Assembly: GCF_016406085.1 (NCBI RefSeq)
Contig: NZ_JAEHFJ010000005.1
Span: 186,001-250,000, forward strand
DNA: 64,000 nucleotides
Reading direction: 5' to 3'
DNA from: Aureibaculum flavum
Lineage (GTDB): Bacteria > Bacteroidota > Bacteroidia > Flavobacteriales > Flavobacteriaceae
This document shows, piece by piece, positions 8,414-16,951 of this stretch. The position numbers and the translations under genes are program-made. Each line of letters begins with the position of its first letter. The stretch's first letter is position 1. The notes below the pieces were generated by a model, which saw only the letters and a program-made list of their open reading frames with translations, searched no databases and was not told the DNA's origin.

Positions 8414-9471
8414 TTGAAAAACTCACAAAAGAAGCCATACAATTATTACAAAAATTGATAGCAACACAATCTTTTTCTTCAGAAGAAGATGGGACAGCAG
8501 CATTAATTGAAAAATGGTTTGAGAAAAATGAGATTAGTTTTAAACGAAACAATCATAATGTCTACGCCTTTAATAAGTATTTTGATGCAGATAAGCCTAC
8601 GTTATTATTGAATTCGCATCACGATACGGTAAAACCAAATTCGGCTTATACCAGAGACCCTTTAAACCCTGAAATTATTGATGGTAAATTATTTGGACTT
8701 GGAAGTAACGATGCTGGTGGTTGTTTGGTTTCTTTGATGGCGTTATTTACGTATTTTTATAATCATAAGGATTTAAAATACAATTTGATTATAGTAGCTT
8801 CGGCGGAAGAAGAAAGTTCTGGTCAAAATGGATTAAATAGTATGTTGCCAATACTACCAAAAATTGATGTTGCCATTGTAGGTGAGCCTACATTGATGCA
8901 ATTGGCTGTGGCAGAAAAAGGCTTATTAGTTATAGATTGTATTACACACGGAAAGGCAGGTCATGCTGCACATGGGTTGGGTGATAATTCAATTTATAAA
9001 GCCATGGAGGCCATAGAATGGTTTAGAACCTATAAGTTTCCGAAGGTCTCAGAAACGTTAGGGGAGATTAAAATGACAGTTACGCAAATTAATGCGGGTA
9101 GTCAGCATAATGTGATTCCTGCCGAATGTCATTTTGTAGTAGATGTTCGTATTACTGATGCGTATAGCAATAAAGAAGTGTTGGAAATTATTAAGCGTCA
9201 TGTTGAGGTTGAAGTAAAAGAACGATCTTTACGATTAAATTCATCATCTATACCCAAAGAACATGCTTTAGTAAAAGCTGGTATTGCTTTAGGTAGAGAA
9301 ACGTATGGTTCTCCAACCTTATCAGATCAAGCAGTATTAACTTGCTCGTCATTAAAATTAGGTCCTGGTGATTCATTACGCTCACATACTGCAGATGAAT
9401 TTATTTATGTGAATGAAATTGAAGAAGGAATAAAAATTTATATTGATTTGTTAACAGACGTTATTGTATAA
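8410..9471 (+). CDS. argE: M20 deacylase: acetylornithine / N-acylcitrulline deacylase
   Basis: This is an M20 zinc hydrolase of the ArgE/DapE type. The metal ligands are recognisable: NSHHDTVKP (His, Asp), GSNDAGGCLV (Asp) and ASAEEESSGQNG (catalytic Glu plus ligand Glu), with a later SQHNVIPAECHF in the lid domain. Because the operon encodes an N-acylornithine transcarbamylase, the natural substrate is probably N-acylcitrulline, giving free citrulline for ArgG, rather than N-acetylornithine. This is inferred from pathway logic. The length of 353 aa is typical. Confidence 0.9.
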   Translation: MIEKLTKEAIQLLQKLIATQSFSSEEDGTAALIEKWFEKNEISFKRNNHNVYAFNKYFDADKPTLLLNSHHDTVKPNSAYTRDPLNPEIIDGKLFGLGSNDAGGCLVSLMALFTYFYNHKDLKYNLIIVASAEEESSGQNGLNSMLPILPKIDVAIVGEPTLMQLAVAEKGLLVIDCITHGKAGHAAHGLGDNSIYKAMEAIEWFRTYKFPKVSETLGEIKMTVTQINAGSQHNVIPAECHFVVDVRITDAYSNKEVLEIIKRHVEVEVKERSLRLNSSSIPKEHALVKAGIALGRETYGSPTLSDQAVLTCSSLKLGPGDSLRSHTADEFIYVNEIEEGIKIYIDLLTDVIV

Positions 9472-9536
9472 ACAGTTTCGTTAGTTGTAATTTGTAGACC
9501 AATTAAACAGATTAAAAATACTTAAACATTAAAATT

Positions 9537-10820
9537 ATGAAACTCTGGGATAAAGGCTTTAGCACTGATAAAAAAATTGACATGTTTACTGTCGGAAATG
9601 ATCGTCAATTAGATTTGATCATTGCTAAATATGACGTATTGGGTTCAATTGCCCATGCCAAAATGTTGCATAAAATAGAAATTTTACAAGATCGAGAAAT
9701 TGTTATTATTGAGGCAAAACTGAACAGTATTCTTCAAAATATAGAAAAAGGAAATTTTGTTATTGAAGATACCTTTGAAGATGTTCATTCTAAAGTGGAA
9801 TTCATGCTTACTGAAATGTTGGGCGATACTGGTAAAAAAATACATACGGCACGGTCTAGAAACGATCAAGTTCTGGTTGATTTGCACTTGTATTTTAAAG
9901 ATGAAATTTCAGAGATTAAAAATTTAGTAAAATCGTTATTTGACGAGTTAATGTCAAAAGCAGAAGAACATAAAGCGGTGTTAATACCGGGATATACCCA
10001 TTTACAAGTTGCCATGCCTTCTTCATTTGGCTTGTGGTTTTCTGCGTATGCCGAAAGTTTAATTGATGATGTTTATATGTTGAATGCCGCTTTTAAAATA
10101 GCAGATCAAAATCCATTAGGTTCAGGTGCTGGTTATGGAAGTTCATTTGATATTGATCGTCAAATGACAACAGAATTACTGGGATTTGAAACGTTAAAGT
10201 ACAATGTTGTCGCTGCTCAAATGAGTAGAGGTAAAACAGAAAAGGCATTGGCTTCGGCACTAAGTACCGTAGCAGGAACGCTTTCGAAATTTGCCATGGA
10301 TATATGTTTGTACATGAGTCAGAATTTTAATTTTGTTTCTTTTCCAGATGAGTTGACTACTGGCTCTAGTATAATGCCTCATAAAAAGAACCCTGATGTT
10401 TTTGAGTTGATAAGAGGTAAATGTAATGCACTGCAAGCTCTGCCTTATGAGTTGACTTTAATCTCTAACAATTTGCCAAGTGGTTATCAACGTGATTTAC
10501 AATTGTTAAAAGAGGCTGTTCTACCAGCAATTCAAACATTGAAATCTTGTTTAGAGATGATGACTTTTTCCATTGAAAATGTACGTGTAAATACTAAGAT
10601 TTTAGAAGACCCAAAATATGATTATTTGTTTACAGTAGAAGAGGTTAATAAATTAGTGCAAGACGGTGTTGCTTTTAGAGATGCTTATAAAATGGTTGGG
10701 GCTAAAGTAGAAAAAGGCGAATTTAAACCTGATAAAAATGTGAATCATACACATTTAGGGAGTATAGGTAATTTATGTTTGGAAGAGATAAATGAAAAAA
10801 TGATTACCGCGTTAAAATAA
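9537..10820 (+). CDS. argH: Argininosuccinate lyase
   Basis: This enzyme cleaves argininosuccinate to arginine and fumarate. The fumarase/aspartase superfamily signature GSSIMPHKKNPDVFE is present, preceded by HTARSRNDQVLVDLHLY and PGYTHLQVAMPSSFG. It is 427 aa and ends the operon, 65 bp after argE. This is the largest gap in the cluster, so a separate minor promoter is possible. No strong rho-independent hairpin is obvious downstream. Confidence 0.96.
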   Translation: MKLWDKGFSTDKKIDMFTVGNDRQLDLIIAKYDVLGSIAHAKMLHKIEILQDREIVIIEAKLNSILQNIEKGNFVIEDTFEDVHSKVEFMLTEMLGDTGKKIHTARSRNDQVLVDLHLYFKDEISEIKNLVKSLFDELMSKAEEHKAVLIPGYTHLQVAMPSSFGLWFSAYAESLIDDVYMLNAAFKIADQNPLGSGAGYGSSFDIDRQMTTELLGFETLKYNVVAAQMSRGKTEKALASALSTVAGTLSKFAMDICLYMSQNFNFVSFPDELTTGSSIMPHKKNPDVFELIRGKCNALQALPYELTLISNNLPSGYQRDLQLLKEAVLPAIQTLKSCLEMMTFSIENVRVNTKILEDPKYDYLFTVEEVNKLVQDGVAFRDAYKMVGAKVEKGEFKPDKNVNHTHLGSIGNLCLEEINEKMITALK

Positions 10821-10898
10821 TTTTTAATATAGAATAATAACCTTTGAAAATGGTCAAAATTACTATTGATTTTTTAAGGAAAATACCCATGAAAATGT

Positions 10899-10906
10899 TA
10901 AATTTG
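10899..10906 (+). promoter_or_regulatory. Candidate -7 element (TAnnTTTG) for the exporter genes
   Basis: TAAATTTG matches the Bacteroidota -7 consensus 20 bp before the ATG at 10927, in the gap after argH. I see no convincing -33 TTTG at the right distance, so support is limited. Confidence 0.4.
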
Positions 10907-10926
10907 CACGGTATTATTTCATAAAA

Positions 10927-11694
10927 ATGGACACTACCAATCGTTTAAAGCAAGTAGCAGATTTGTTATTAGAAATATCATCACTATTGATGGTTTCAGG
11001 AGCAAATACGAATAGAGTGGACTTAAATATTGACCGTTTTGCATCCGTTTTAAATTGTGAATCTTTTAGTTTAATCAGTCAGAAGACTATTATATTAACT
11101 GTCGTAGATATTAAAACGGGTGAAAATTACACTAAAGTTAAAAATTTACCTTCCCATAAAATAGATTTTACAATACTTTCATTAATTAGTAAAGCCAGTT
11201 GGAATGCTATTGAAGAAGGTTGGTCTTTATCAAACATTAGAGATGAAATTAATAGACTGAAAAATCAAAAAAGATATCCAAGAATTGTTGTGCTTATTGC
11301 AGTAAGTTTTGCCGGAGCAGGTTTTTGTAAAATTTTTGGAGGTGATTATTTAAATTTACTGATAGCATTTGTAAGTACCTTTTGCGGTCTACTGATACTT
11401 CAAGAAACGCATAAAAAATTATTTAATGTTTATATAAATGTGTTTTTAGCATCATTAACAGCTTCTACAATAGCCTCACTAGGTGTTTATTTTAATTTAG
11501 GTACGCAACCTGAGGCAGCTTTGGCAACTTCCATACTGTTTTTAGTTCCGGGAGTTGCTCTAATTAACTCTTTTTCTGATCTTTTAGATAAAAATGTATT
11601 GAATGGAATGGTAAGATTTGCCAATGGTGTCATGACCGTATTAGCAATGGCACTCGGGCTTTTTATAGCCATGTTAATTTTTGAATTAAAATGA
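10927..11694 (+). CDS. Threonine/serine exporter, N-terminal (ThrE-type) subunit
   Basis: The soluble N-terminal part starts with LLLEISSLLMVSGANTNRVDLN (broken here only by description; residues about 13-34), which is characteristic of the ThrE/DUF1212 family. It is followed by about five hydrophobic segments between residues 118 and 255. In Corynebacterium ThrE, this domain and the following one are a single polypeptide that exports threonine and serine. Here the two are separate genes overlapping by 4 bp, the common two-gene form. The transported substrate is inferred. Confidence 0.85.
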   Translation: MDTTNRLKQVADLLLEISSLLMVSGANTNRVDLNIDRFASVLNCESFSLISQKTIILTVVDIKTGENYTKVKNLPSHKIDFTILSLISKASWNAIEEGWSLSNIRDEINRLKNQKRYPRIVVLIAVSFAGAGFCKIFGGDYLNLLIAFVSTFCGLLILQETHKKLFNVYINVFLASLTASTIASLGVYFNLGTQPEAALATSILFLVPGVALINSFSDLLDKNVLNGMVRFANGVMTVLAMALGLFIAMLIFELK

Positions 11695-12179
11695 TAGAAA
11701 CTATATTAAACATTTTAGAAATTTCCATTTGGGCCGGTATCGCTGCTGTTGGCTTTGGCATATTATTTAATATACCTAAAAAGGCGATTCTTACGGTTTT
11801 TTTATTAGGGTTTGGAGCTGGATTTATCAAAACTTTTTTATTGGATTTTCAAATAAATATTGTGTTGGCAAGCTTGGTTGCAGCTTCGTTTGTTGGTCTA
11901 TTAAGTATACCTTTAGCTCATAGTATTCATCAGCCTCCCGTAGTATTTTCTATACCTGCGGTAATTCCGATGATTCCTGGTTTTTATGCTTATGAGACAG
12001 TGTTGTCAATCATGTCTTTTACTTTTCTAGAAAAAGATGATGCAAAAAGATTAGTTTTTATGGATGCTATATTTTCAAACGGTTTTACCATGTTGTTTAT
12101 CTTAATCTCATTATCTATTGGTGTATCATTACCACTGCTTTTGTTGCGAAAAGATACCGTAAAAAAAATAGAAAATTAA
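11691..12179 (+). CDS. Threonine/serine exporter, C-terminal membrane (ThrE_2 / DUF3815-like) subunit
   Basis: This is a small hydrophobic protein of 162 aa with four or five predicted membrane spans. It contains the characteristic VVFSIPAVIPMIPGFYAYE segment of the second ThrE domain. It overlaps the previous gene by 4 bp, and the pair presumably forms one inner-membrane exporter. Confidence 0.83.
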   Translation: MIETILNILEISIWAGIAAVGFGILFNIPKKAILTVFLLGFGAGFIKTFLLDFQINIVLASLVAASFVGLLSIPLAHSIHQPPVVFSIPAVIPMIPGFYAYETVLSIMSFTFLEKDDAKRLVFMDAIFSNGFTMLFILISLSIGVSLPLLLLRKDTVKKIEN

Positions 12180-12224
12180 AGCAACCATCTGTAATAATCT
12201 ACGTCTTCAATAAAATAATGAATT

Positions 12225-12599
12225 ATGAAAAACATAGCTTTTATTTTATTTTTTTGTTTCTTAACGTATAGTTGTAACAATACTGATGAATCTAATGAGA
12301 AATCAGCTTGTGGGGTAGAAAATCCGATTGAAAATTTGGCTTGGTTAAAAAGTGAAATTGAGCAGAGAGAACAGGATGAGGTAGTTGACTATCAATATTC
12401 TTATATAATGCAAACTTCTTTTGAAAAGCAAGATATTTTTATTTATGGAGATTGTAATCCTCTTGCAAATTCTGTAATTACGGTTTATAACTGTAGTGGA
12501 GAAAATATCGGGTATCTTGGTGATGATAAATTTCCTGTTGAATTATTGCAGGAAGGAATAGTAATTTGGAATGCTGAAGGTTATCAATGTACTTTTTAA
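12225..12599 (+). CDS. Small lipoprotein of unknown function
   Basis: The N-terminus MKNIAFILFFCFLTYSCNN is a short signal peptide with a lipobox ending in Cys17, so the protein should be lipidated and sit in the envelope. The mature part (about 107 aa) has four more cysteines, in SACGVEN, GDCNP, YNCSG and YQCTF, which could form disulphides. I do not recognise the family. It follows the exporter genes by 45 bp and converges with pabB. Confidence 0.7.
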   Translation: MKNIAFILFFCFLTYSCNNTDESNEKSACGVENPIENLAWLKSEIEQREQDEVVDYQYSYIMQTSFEKQDIFIYGDCNPLANSVITVYNCSGENIGYLGDDKFPVELLQEGIVIWNAEGYQCTF

Positions 12600-12603
12600 G
12601 AGA

Positions 12604-13920
12604 TTAATTAATTAACGCCTTTTTCATTGCAATAGCTTTTAATAAACATTCTTCATATTCCTTTTCTGGATCCGATTTTGAAGTTATTGCTCCACCAACT
12701 GAATAAGATACATAGTTTTTCGTTTTATTATATAAAATACTTCGAATGACGACGTTAAAATCAAAATCACCCGTAGGTGTAAAATAACCTATAGCTCCTG
12801 AGTATATTCCGCGTTTAGTGGCTTCTAATTCTTCAATTATCTGCATAGCGGATAGTTTAGGTGCACCGGTCATGCTTCCCATAGGGAATAGACTCTTAAT
12901 AATATCTATGGAATCAGTAGTATCTTTTACGGTCGAACTTATGGTTGAAATCATTTGATGCACTTGATCAAACGAATAAACCTTGCAGAGCTCTTCAACT
13001 TTTACCGAGCCTTTTATAGCTGTTTTCGATAAATCGTTACGCACTAAGTCTACAATCATTATATTTTCTGAACGCTCTTTTTGATCGCTTGCTAAAGCTG
13101 TGGCGAGTTGCTTATCAGCAATTTTATCTACAAGTCGTTTTGCCGTCCCTTTTATAGGTTGAGAAATGATTTTATTTCCCTCTTTTTTTACAAATCTTTC
13201 GGGAGATGCGGAAATCACATACTTGTCATTGATTTTAATGAAGCTCGCAAAGGGCGGATTAGAAATTTCATTCAAATGATGATAAACATTGAGTGGATTG
13301 ATAGATGCGTTCTCTGCATAAAATTCCTGACAAAAATTTACTTCATAAATGTCACCTCTGTGAATGTGTTCTAAAACTTTATCTAATTGATTAAGGTATT
13401 CTTTTTTAGTGATACGTTTTTTTATTTTGACGTTATGCTGTTCCAAAGTCGAATTACTGTCATTGCGAGACCCTTTTCGGGACGAAGTAATCTGTTCAAT
13501 GCTTTCTAAATCATCATTGATATTATTCCTATTCTCCACCAAATACTGAATCTCCAACACATTCTCCTTAAAAAAGAATATTTTTTTGGGTTGAAAAAAG
13601 TACACATCAGGAAAATGTAATCCGTCATCATTTTTAGAATTCAAGACCTCGGTATCATTCTTTAAATCGTAGCTTAAATACCCAAAAATAAAATCGTTAA
13701 TCTTGTTTTTGTAGTTCTTTAATTTAGTAAATGCATCAAGGTAATTACTCTGTAGTACCGAATGGGCCTCAACTGCTAAGACGGCATCATAGTTAGAATA
13801 GGATTGTGGATAATCATTACTGTCCAGCCATACAAATTCATGGTACTGTTGGGCCCAAATCAGCAATTTGTGCTTGAATTCAGCTGAATTTTCTAGTGTT
13901 ATTTTTTTTGAAGACCGCAA
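12604..13920 (-). CDS. pabB: Aminodeoxychorismate synthase component I (PabB)
   Basis: This chorismate-binding enzyme makes 4-amino-4-deoxychorismate for folate synthesis. The C-terminal chorismate domain is clear: SASPERFVKKEG, PIKGTAKR, ENIMIVDLVRNDLSK, FPMGSMTGAPKLSAM and RGIYSGAIGYF. Anthranilate synthase TrpE is the alternative, but no trp genes are near. There is no ATG at the expected N-terminus. The only possible start after the in-frame stop (13930-13932) is the TTG at 13920, giving 438 aa. Residues about 143-155, ITSSRKGSRNDS, come from an inserted repeat (13459-13494) in the linker between domains. Confidence 0.88.
   Translation of the reverse strand: MRSSKKITLENSAEFKHKLLIWAQQYHEFVWLDSNDYPQSYSNYDAVLAVEAHSVLQSNYLDAFTKLKNYKNKINDFIFGYLSYDLKNDTEVLNSKNDDGLHFPDVYFFQPKKIFFFKENVLEIQYLVENRNNINDDLESIEQITSSRKGSRNDSNSTLEQHNVKIKKRITKKEYLNQLDKVLEHIHRGDIYEVNFCQEFYAENASINPLNVYHHLNEISNPPFASFIKINDKYVISASPERFVKKEGNKIISQPIKGTAKRLVDKIADKQLATALASDQKERSENIMIVDLVRNDLSKTAIKGSVKVEELCKVYSFDQVHQMISTISSTVKDTTDSIDIIKSLFPMGSMTGAPKLSAMQIIEELEATKRGIYSGAIGYFTPTGDFDFNVVIRSILYNKTKNYVSYSVGGAITSKSDPEKEYEECLLKAIAMKKALIN
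13459..13494 (+). repeat. GTCATTGCGAG...GAAGTAATCTG dispersed repeat inside pabB
   Basis: This 36-bp element begins GTCATTGCGAG and ends GACGAAGTAATCTG. In the middle it has a small CCC-TTTTC-GGG hairpin. It resembles a short repeat that I know to be common between genes in Bacteroidota. Here it lies within the pabB reading frame and adds exactly 12 codons. A diverged relative is at 57621-57657. Confidence 0.7.
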
Positions 13921-13929
13921 ACAGTTATT

Positions 13930-14391
13930 TTAAGAAGAATGATCGGCAATGATTTTCCATTCCCCTTTAATTCGTTTTAGGATAATAGAAAACATTCCAT
14001 CGGCATCGCCAACTTGTCTTTTTAAATGGAATTCACCAATCACCAAAAACACATTATTTGCTAATTGATCAAAATCGCGTAATTTAAACGTTAAGGTTCC
14101 CGTATGCTCTTTTGTTGGATAGCCTTTTTTGTAATTATCTAGAGTTTGTTGCCATCCATATGTAATACCGCTACTACCCACAAATTTCAGACTATCCGAT
14201 TTTATATACCCTTGCATAAAAGCAACCAAATCGCCATTTGACCAATCTTTTGCTTGCTGCATCATCATGGTTGTTATTTCTTGTTTGCTCGTTTGATACG
14301 TCGTAGTAGCTGCTTTTTGCGAATTACACGCTGTAAAAAGCAAGAAAACTAAGATTGGAATTAATAAGAATTCGTAGCGTTTTATTTTCAC
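13930..14391 (-). CDS. DUF4440/SnoaL-like lipoprotein
   Basis: The signal peptide has the lipobox LLFTACNSQ (Cys at residue 22). The mature domain has the NTF2/SnoaL-type pattern of DUF4440 proteins: QQAKDWSNGDLVAFMQGY early, and FSIILKRIKGEWKIIADHSS at the C-terminus. No enzymatic residues can be assigned with confidence. It ends in the same frame as pabB, with only 9 bases between its TAA and the pabB TTG, so the two are probably translationally coupled. Confidence 0.78.
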   Translation of the reverse strand: MKIKRYEFLLIPILVFLLFTACNSQKAATTTYQTSKQEITTMMMQQAKDWSNGDLVAFMQGYIKSDSLKFVGSSGITYGWQQTLDNYKKGYPTKEHTGTLTFKLRDFDQLANNVFLVIGEFHLKRQVGDADGMFSIILKRIKGEWKIIADHSS

Positions 14392-14423
14392 AATGAAAGA
14401 ATTAATTGGTTATTATGTATTTT

Positions 14424-14498
14424 GACCCCTCCGTCCATAGTCGTTTTAGAAGCCTTAATCATTTTAAAAGGACACCTCCCCTTGAAAGAAGGGGAGGA
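14424..14498 (+). repeat. CCCCTCCG...CCTCCCCTT hairpin repeat, copy 1
   Basis: The element starts GACCCCTCCGTCC. It ends in a perfect 9-bp stem, CCTCCCCTT (14475-14483) against AAGGGGAGG (14489-14497), with a GAAAG loop. It lies between lpdA and the DUF4440 gene and shares both its parts with the copy at 30200-30240. It could also act as a transcription terminator for lpdA. Confidence 0.75.
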
Positions 14499-14583
14499 GC
14501 TTTACTTTCATTTTCACAAATTTTTCTGCCAATTTTCTTAAATCTAAACTCTAAACTCTAAGATCTAATGCATAAAGTGCATC

Positions 14584-15990
14584 TTAACTATGTAACGCTC
14601 TTTTACCGGTAGCATCTAATGCAGCTTCTTTAACAGCCTCTGCATAGGTCGGGTGAGCATGACTCATCCTAGCGATGTCTTCTGCTGATGCTCTAAATTC
14701 CATGGCTACAACAGCTTCGGCAATTAAATCTGCCACTCTCGCACCACACATGTGTACACCTAGAACTTCATCTGTTTTGGCATCAGCTAATATTTTTACA
14801 AAACCATCAATGTCTCCACTTGCTCTAGAACGTCCTAAGGCACGCATTGCAAATTGTCCTGATTTATAATCAACACCGGCTTCTTTAAGTTGTTCTTCTG
14901 TTTTACCAACTGCAGCTACTTCTGGCCATGTGTATACAACACCAGGAATTAAATTATAATCAATATGTGGTTTTTGACCAGCAATAGTTTCTGCAACAAA
15001 AACACCTTCTTCTTCCGCTTTATGAGCTAACATAGCTCCTTTAATAACATCACCAATGGCGTAAATATTTGAAGCACTTGTTTGTAAATGATCATTTACA
15101 TCAATTTGTCCTTTTTCATTGGCTTTTACACCTGCTTTATCCAAATTTAAACCATCTGTATATGGTTTTCTACCTACAGAAACTAAACAGTAATCTCCCT
15201 TAAATTCAACGGGATTACCTTTTTTATCATCTGCAGTAATTGTTACTTCTTTAGCTCCAGCTTTAACGGCCGTTACTTTATGCTTTGTGTAAAATTTTAC
15301 ACCTTGTTTCTTTAATACTTTTTGCAATTCTTTAGACAAAGAAGCATCCATCGTAGGAATGATTCGATCCATATATTCAATTACTGATACTTCTGCACCT
15401 AATCTTTTATATACTTGTCCGAGTTCTAATCCGATAACACCACCACCAATAACGACTAAATGCTTTGGTATTTCTTTTAAACTCAACGCTTCAGTTGAGG
15501 TGATTACTCGTTTTTTATCTAATTTAATAAATGGCAACGTTGAAGGTTTAGAACCTGTGGCTATAATGATGTTTTTCGCTTCAATTTCTTCTGTTTTTCC
15601 GTCCGCTTGAGCGATAGAAATATGAGTAGCATCAACAAAAGAGCCCATACCATGATAGATAGTAATCTTGTTCTTATCCATCAAATATTTAATTCCACTT
15701 GTATTGGTGTCAACTACGTTTTGTTTACGGTCAATCATTTTTTTAAGATTGGCTTTTATATCGCCTGAAATCTCAATACCATGGTCTTCAAAATGTGCAA
15801 TGGCATCATGATAATGATGCGAAGAATCTAATAATGCTTTTGAAGGAATACAACCAACATTTAAACAGGTACCACCTAGGGTATCATATTTTTCGATAAT
15901 GGCAGTTTTCATGCCTAATTGTGCACAGCGAATTGCTGCAACGTATCCTCCAGGACCAGAACCAATAATGGCTACATCATATGTACTCAT
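14584..15990 (-). CDS. lpdA: Dihydrolipoyl dehydrogenase
   Basis: This is the E3 flavoenzyme of 2-oxoacid dehydrogenase and glycine cleavage complexes. It has the FAD-binding motif DVAIIGSGPGGYVAAI at residues 5-20. The redox-active pair is C42/C47 in GGTCLNVGCIPSK, and the NAD-binding motif is VVIGGGVIGLELG. The C-terminal HAHPTYAEAVKEA carries the catalytic His-Glu dyad. The length of 468 aa is standard. It is monocistronic by spacing, and a candidate -7 element lies at 16014-16021. Confidence 0.97.
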   Translation of the reverse strand: MSTYDVAIIGSGPGGYVAAIRCAQLGMKTAIIEKYDTLGGTCLNVGCIPSKALLDSSHHYHDAIAHFEDHGIEISGDIKANLKKMIDRKQNVVDTNTSGIKYLMDKNKITIYHGMGSFVDATHISIAQADGKTEEIEAKNIIIATGSKPSTLPFIKLDKKRVITSTEALSLKEIPKHLVVIGGGVIGLELGQVYKRLGAEVSVIEYMDRIIPTMDASLSKELQKVLKKQGVKFYTKHKVTAVKAGAKEVTITADDKKGNPVEFKGDYCLVSVGRKPYTDGLNLDKAGVKANEKGQIDVNDHLQTSASNIYAIGDVIKGAMLAHKAEEEGVFVAETIAGQKPHIDYNLIPGVVYTWPEVAAVGKTEEQLKEAGVDYKSGQFAMRALGRSRASGDIDGFVKILADAKTDEVLGVHMCGARVADLIAEAVVAMEFRASAEDIARMSHAHPTYAEAVKEAALDATGKRALHS

Positions 15991-16013
15991 AAGTAAAAAA
16001 TATTTTTATAACA

Positions 16014-16021
16014 CAAAAATA
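16014..16021 (-). promoter_or_regulatory. Candidate -7 element for lpdA
   Basis: On the minus strand the bases read TATTTTTG, matching TAnnTTTG, 24 bp before the lpdA ATG. This is a motif match only. Confidence 0.45.
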
Positions 16022-16051
16022 GGGATAATATGTGTAATTGAATAACCTGTA

Positions 16052-16951
16052 TTAATTTAATAAATCAGATATGGTAGTTTCTATGGTAGGATGCTTAAAA
16101 CTGAAACCATTCTGTAATAAACGTTCAGGAATAACATTCCTGCTTTTTAAAACCAATTCTGTTTCCGTTTTAATTATTTTGGCACCAATTTTTAATAACC
16201 ATTTGGGGTGTGATAACCCAAAAGGCATTCCTATTTTTTTACGGATGGTTTTCATTAAAATCATATTGTTAGTTGGGTTTGGAACGGTCACATTAAAAAT
16301 ACCATTGAGATTGGGACGGTTTAAGATAAATTCAACCGCTCTGACAAAATCTTTTTCATGAATAAAGCTCACCTTTTGATTTCCCCTACCTTGATTACCG
16401 CCCAAACCTAATTTTGCTAAAGTTTTTAGCGGGATGAATGCTCCACCGTTTTTACCCAATACAATAGATGTTCTAAGAATAATCTTTCTCGTTTTATGGG
16501 TATCAAATTGGTTAAATTCTTTTTCCCAAGATTTAGCAATATTCATTGAAAAATCATCGCCAATTTCTCCATTGATTTCTGTCATTTTTTTGTCTAAAGA
16601 ATAACGATATATCGTTGCAGTGGAGGCATTCATCCAAACTTTAGGAGGTTGTTCACATAGCTGAATAGCTTTTCCTAAAATTTGCGTTGAGTTGATTCGG
16701 GAATCATAAATTTCTTTTTTGTTTTTATCCGTATATCTACAATCGACTGATTTTCCAGTTAAGTTGATAAGAGCTTCTGAATCTTCTAATACAATGGTCC
16801 ATTTACCTAATGTGTTAGCATCCCAATACACATCGTATTCTTTTTTCGGGTAACGCGTTAATATTTTAACAGTATAACCAATTTTAGTAAAATAATTTTC
16901 TAAAACTTGACCAAGAAAGCCACTGCCTCCAGCTATTACAATTGTTTTCAT
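16052..16951 (-). CDS. TIGR01777 family NAD(P)-dependent epimerase-like protein
   Basis: This is an extended short-chain dehydrogenase of the YfcH/TIGR01777 type. The nucleotide-binding motif IAGGSGFLGQVLENYF is at residues 5-20. Family features such as INLTGKSVDCRY, WMNASTATIYRY, LRTSIVLGKNGGAF and the C-terminal PERLLQNGFSFKHPT are all visible. The substrate is unknown for the family. It is the last gene of a three-gene operon and overlaps its neighbour by 4 bp (ATGA). In related bacteria such genes often accompany photolyase or light-response genes, but none is present here. Confidence 0.88.
   Translation of the reverse strand: MKTIVIAGGSGFLGQVLENYFTKIGYTVKILTRYPKKEYDVYWDANTLGKWTIVLEDSEALINLTGKSVDCRYTDKNKKEIYDSRINSTQILGKAIQLCEQPPKVWMNASTATIYRYSLDKKMTEINGEIGDDFSMNIAKSWEKEFNQFDTHKTRKIILRTSIVLGKNGGAFIPLKTLAKLGLGGNQGRGNQKVSFIHEKDFVRAVEFILNRPNLNGIFNVTVPNPTNNMILMKTIRKKIGMPFGLSHPKWLLKIGAKIIKTETELVLKSRNVIPERLLQNGFSFKHPTIETTISDLLN

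Noticed and set aside
14542-14568. Tandem CTCTAAA-like units downstream of lpdA
   Set aside because: Only a few imperfect repeats of an AT-rich heptamer; likely slippage in non-coding DNA and not a CRISPR or iteron array.
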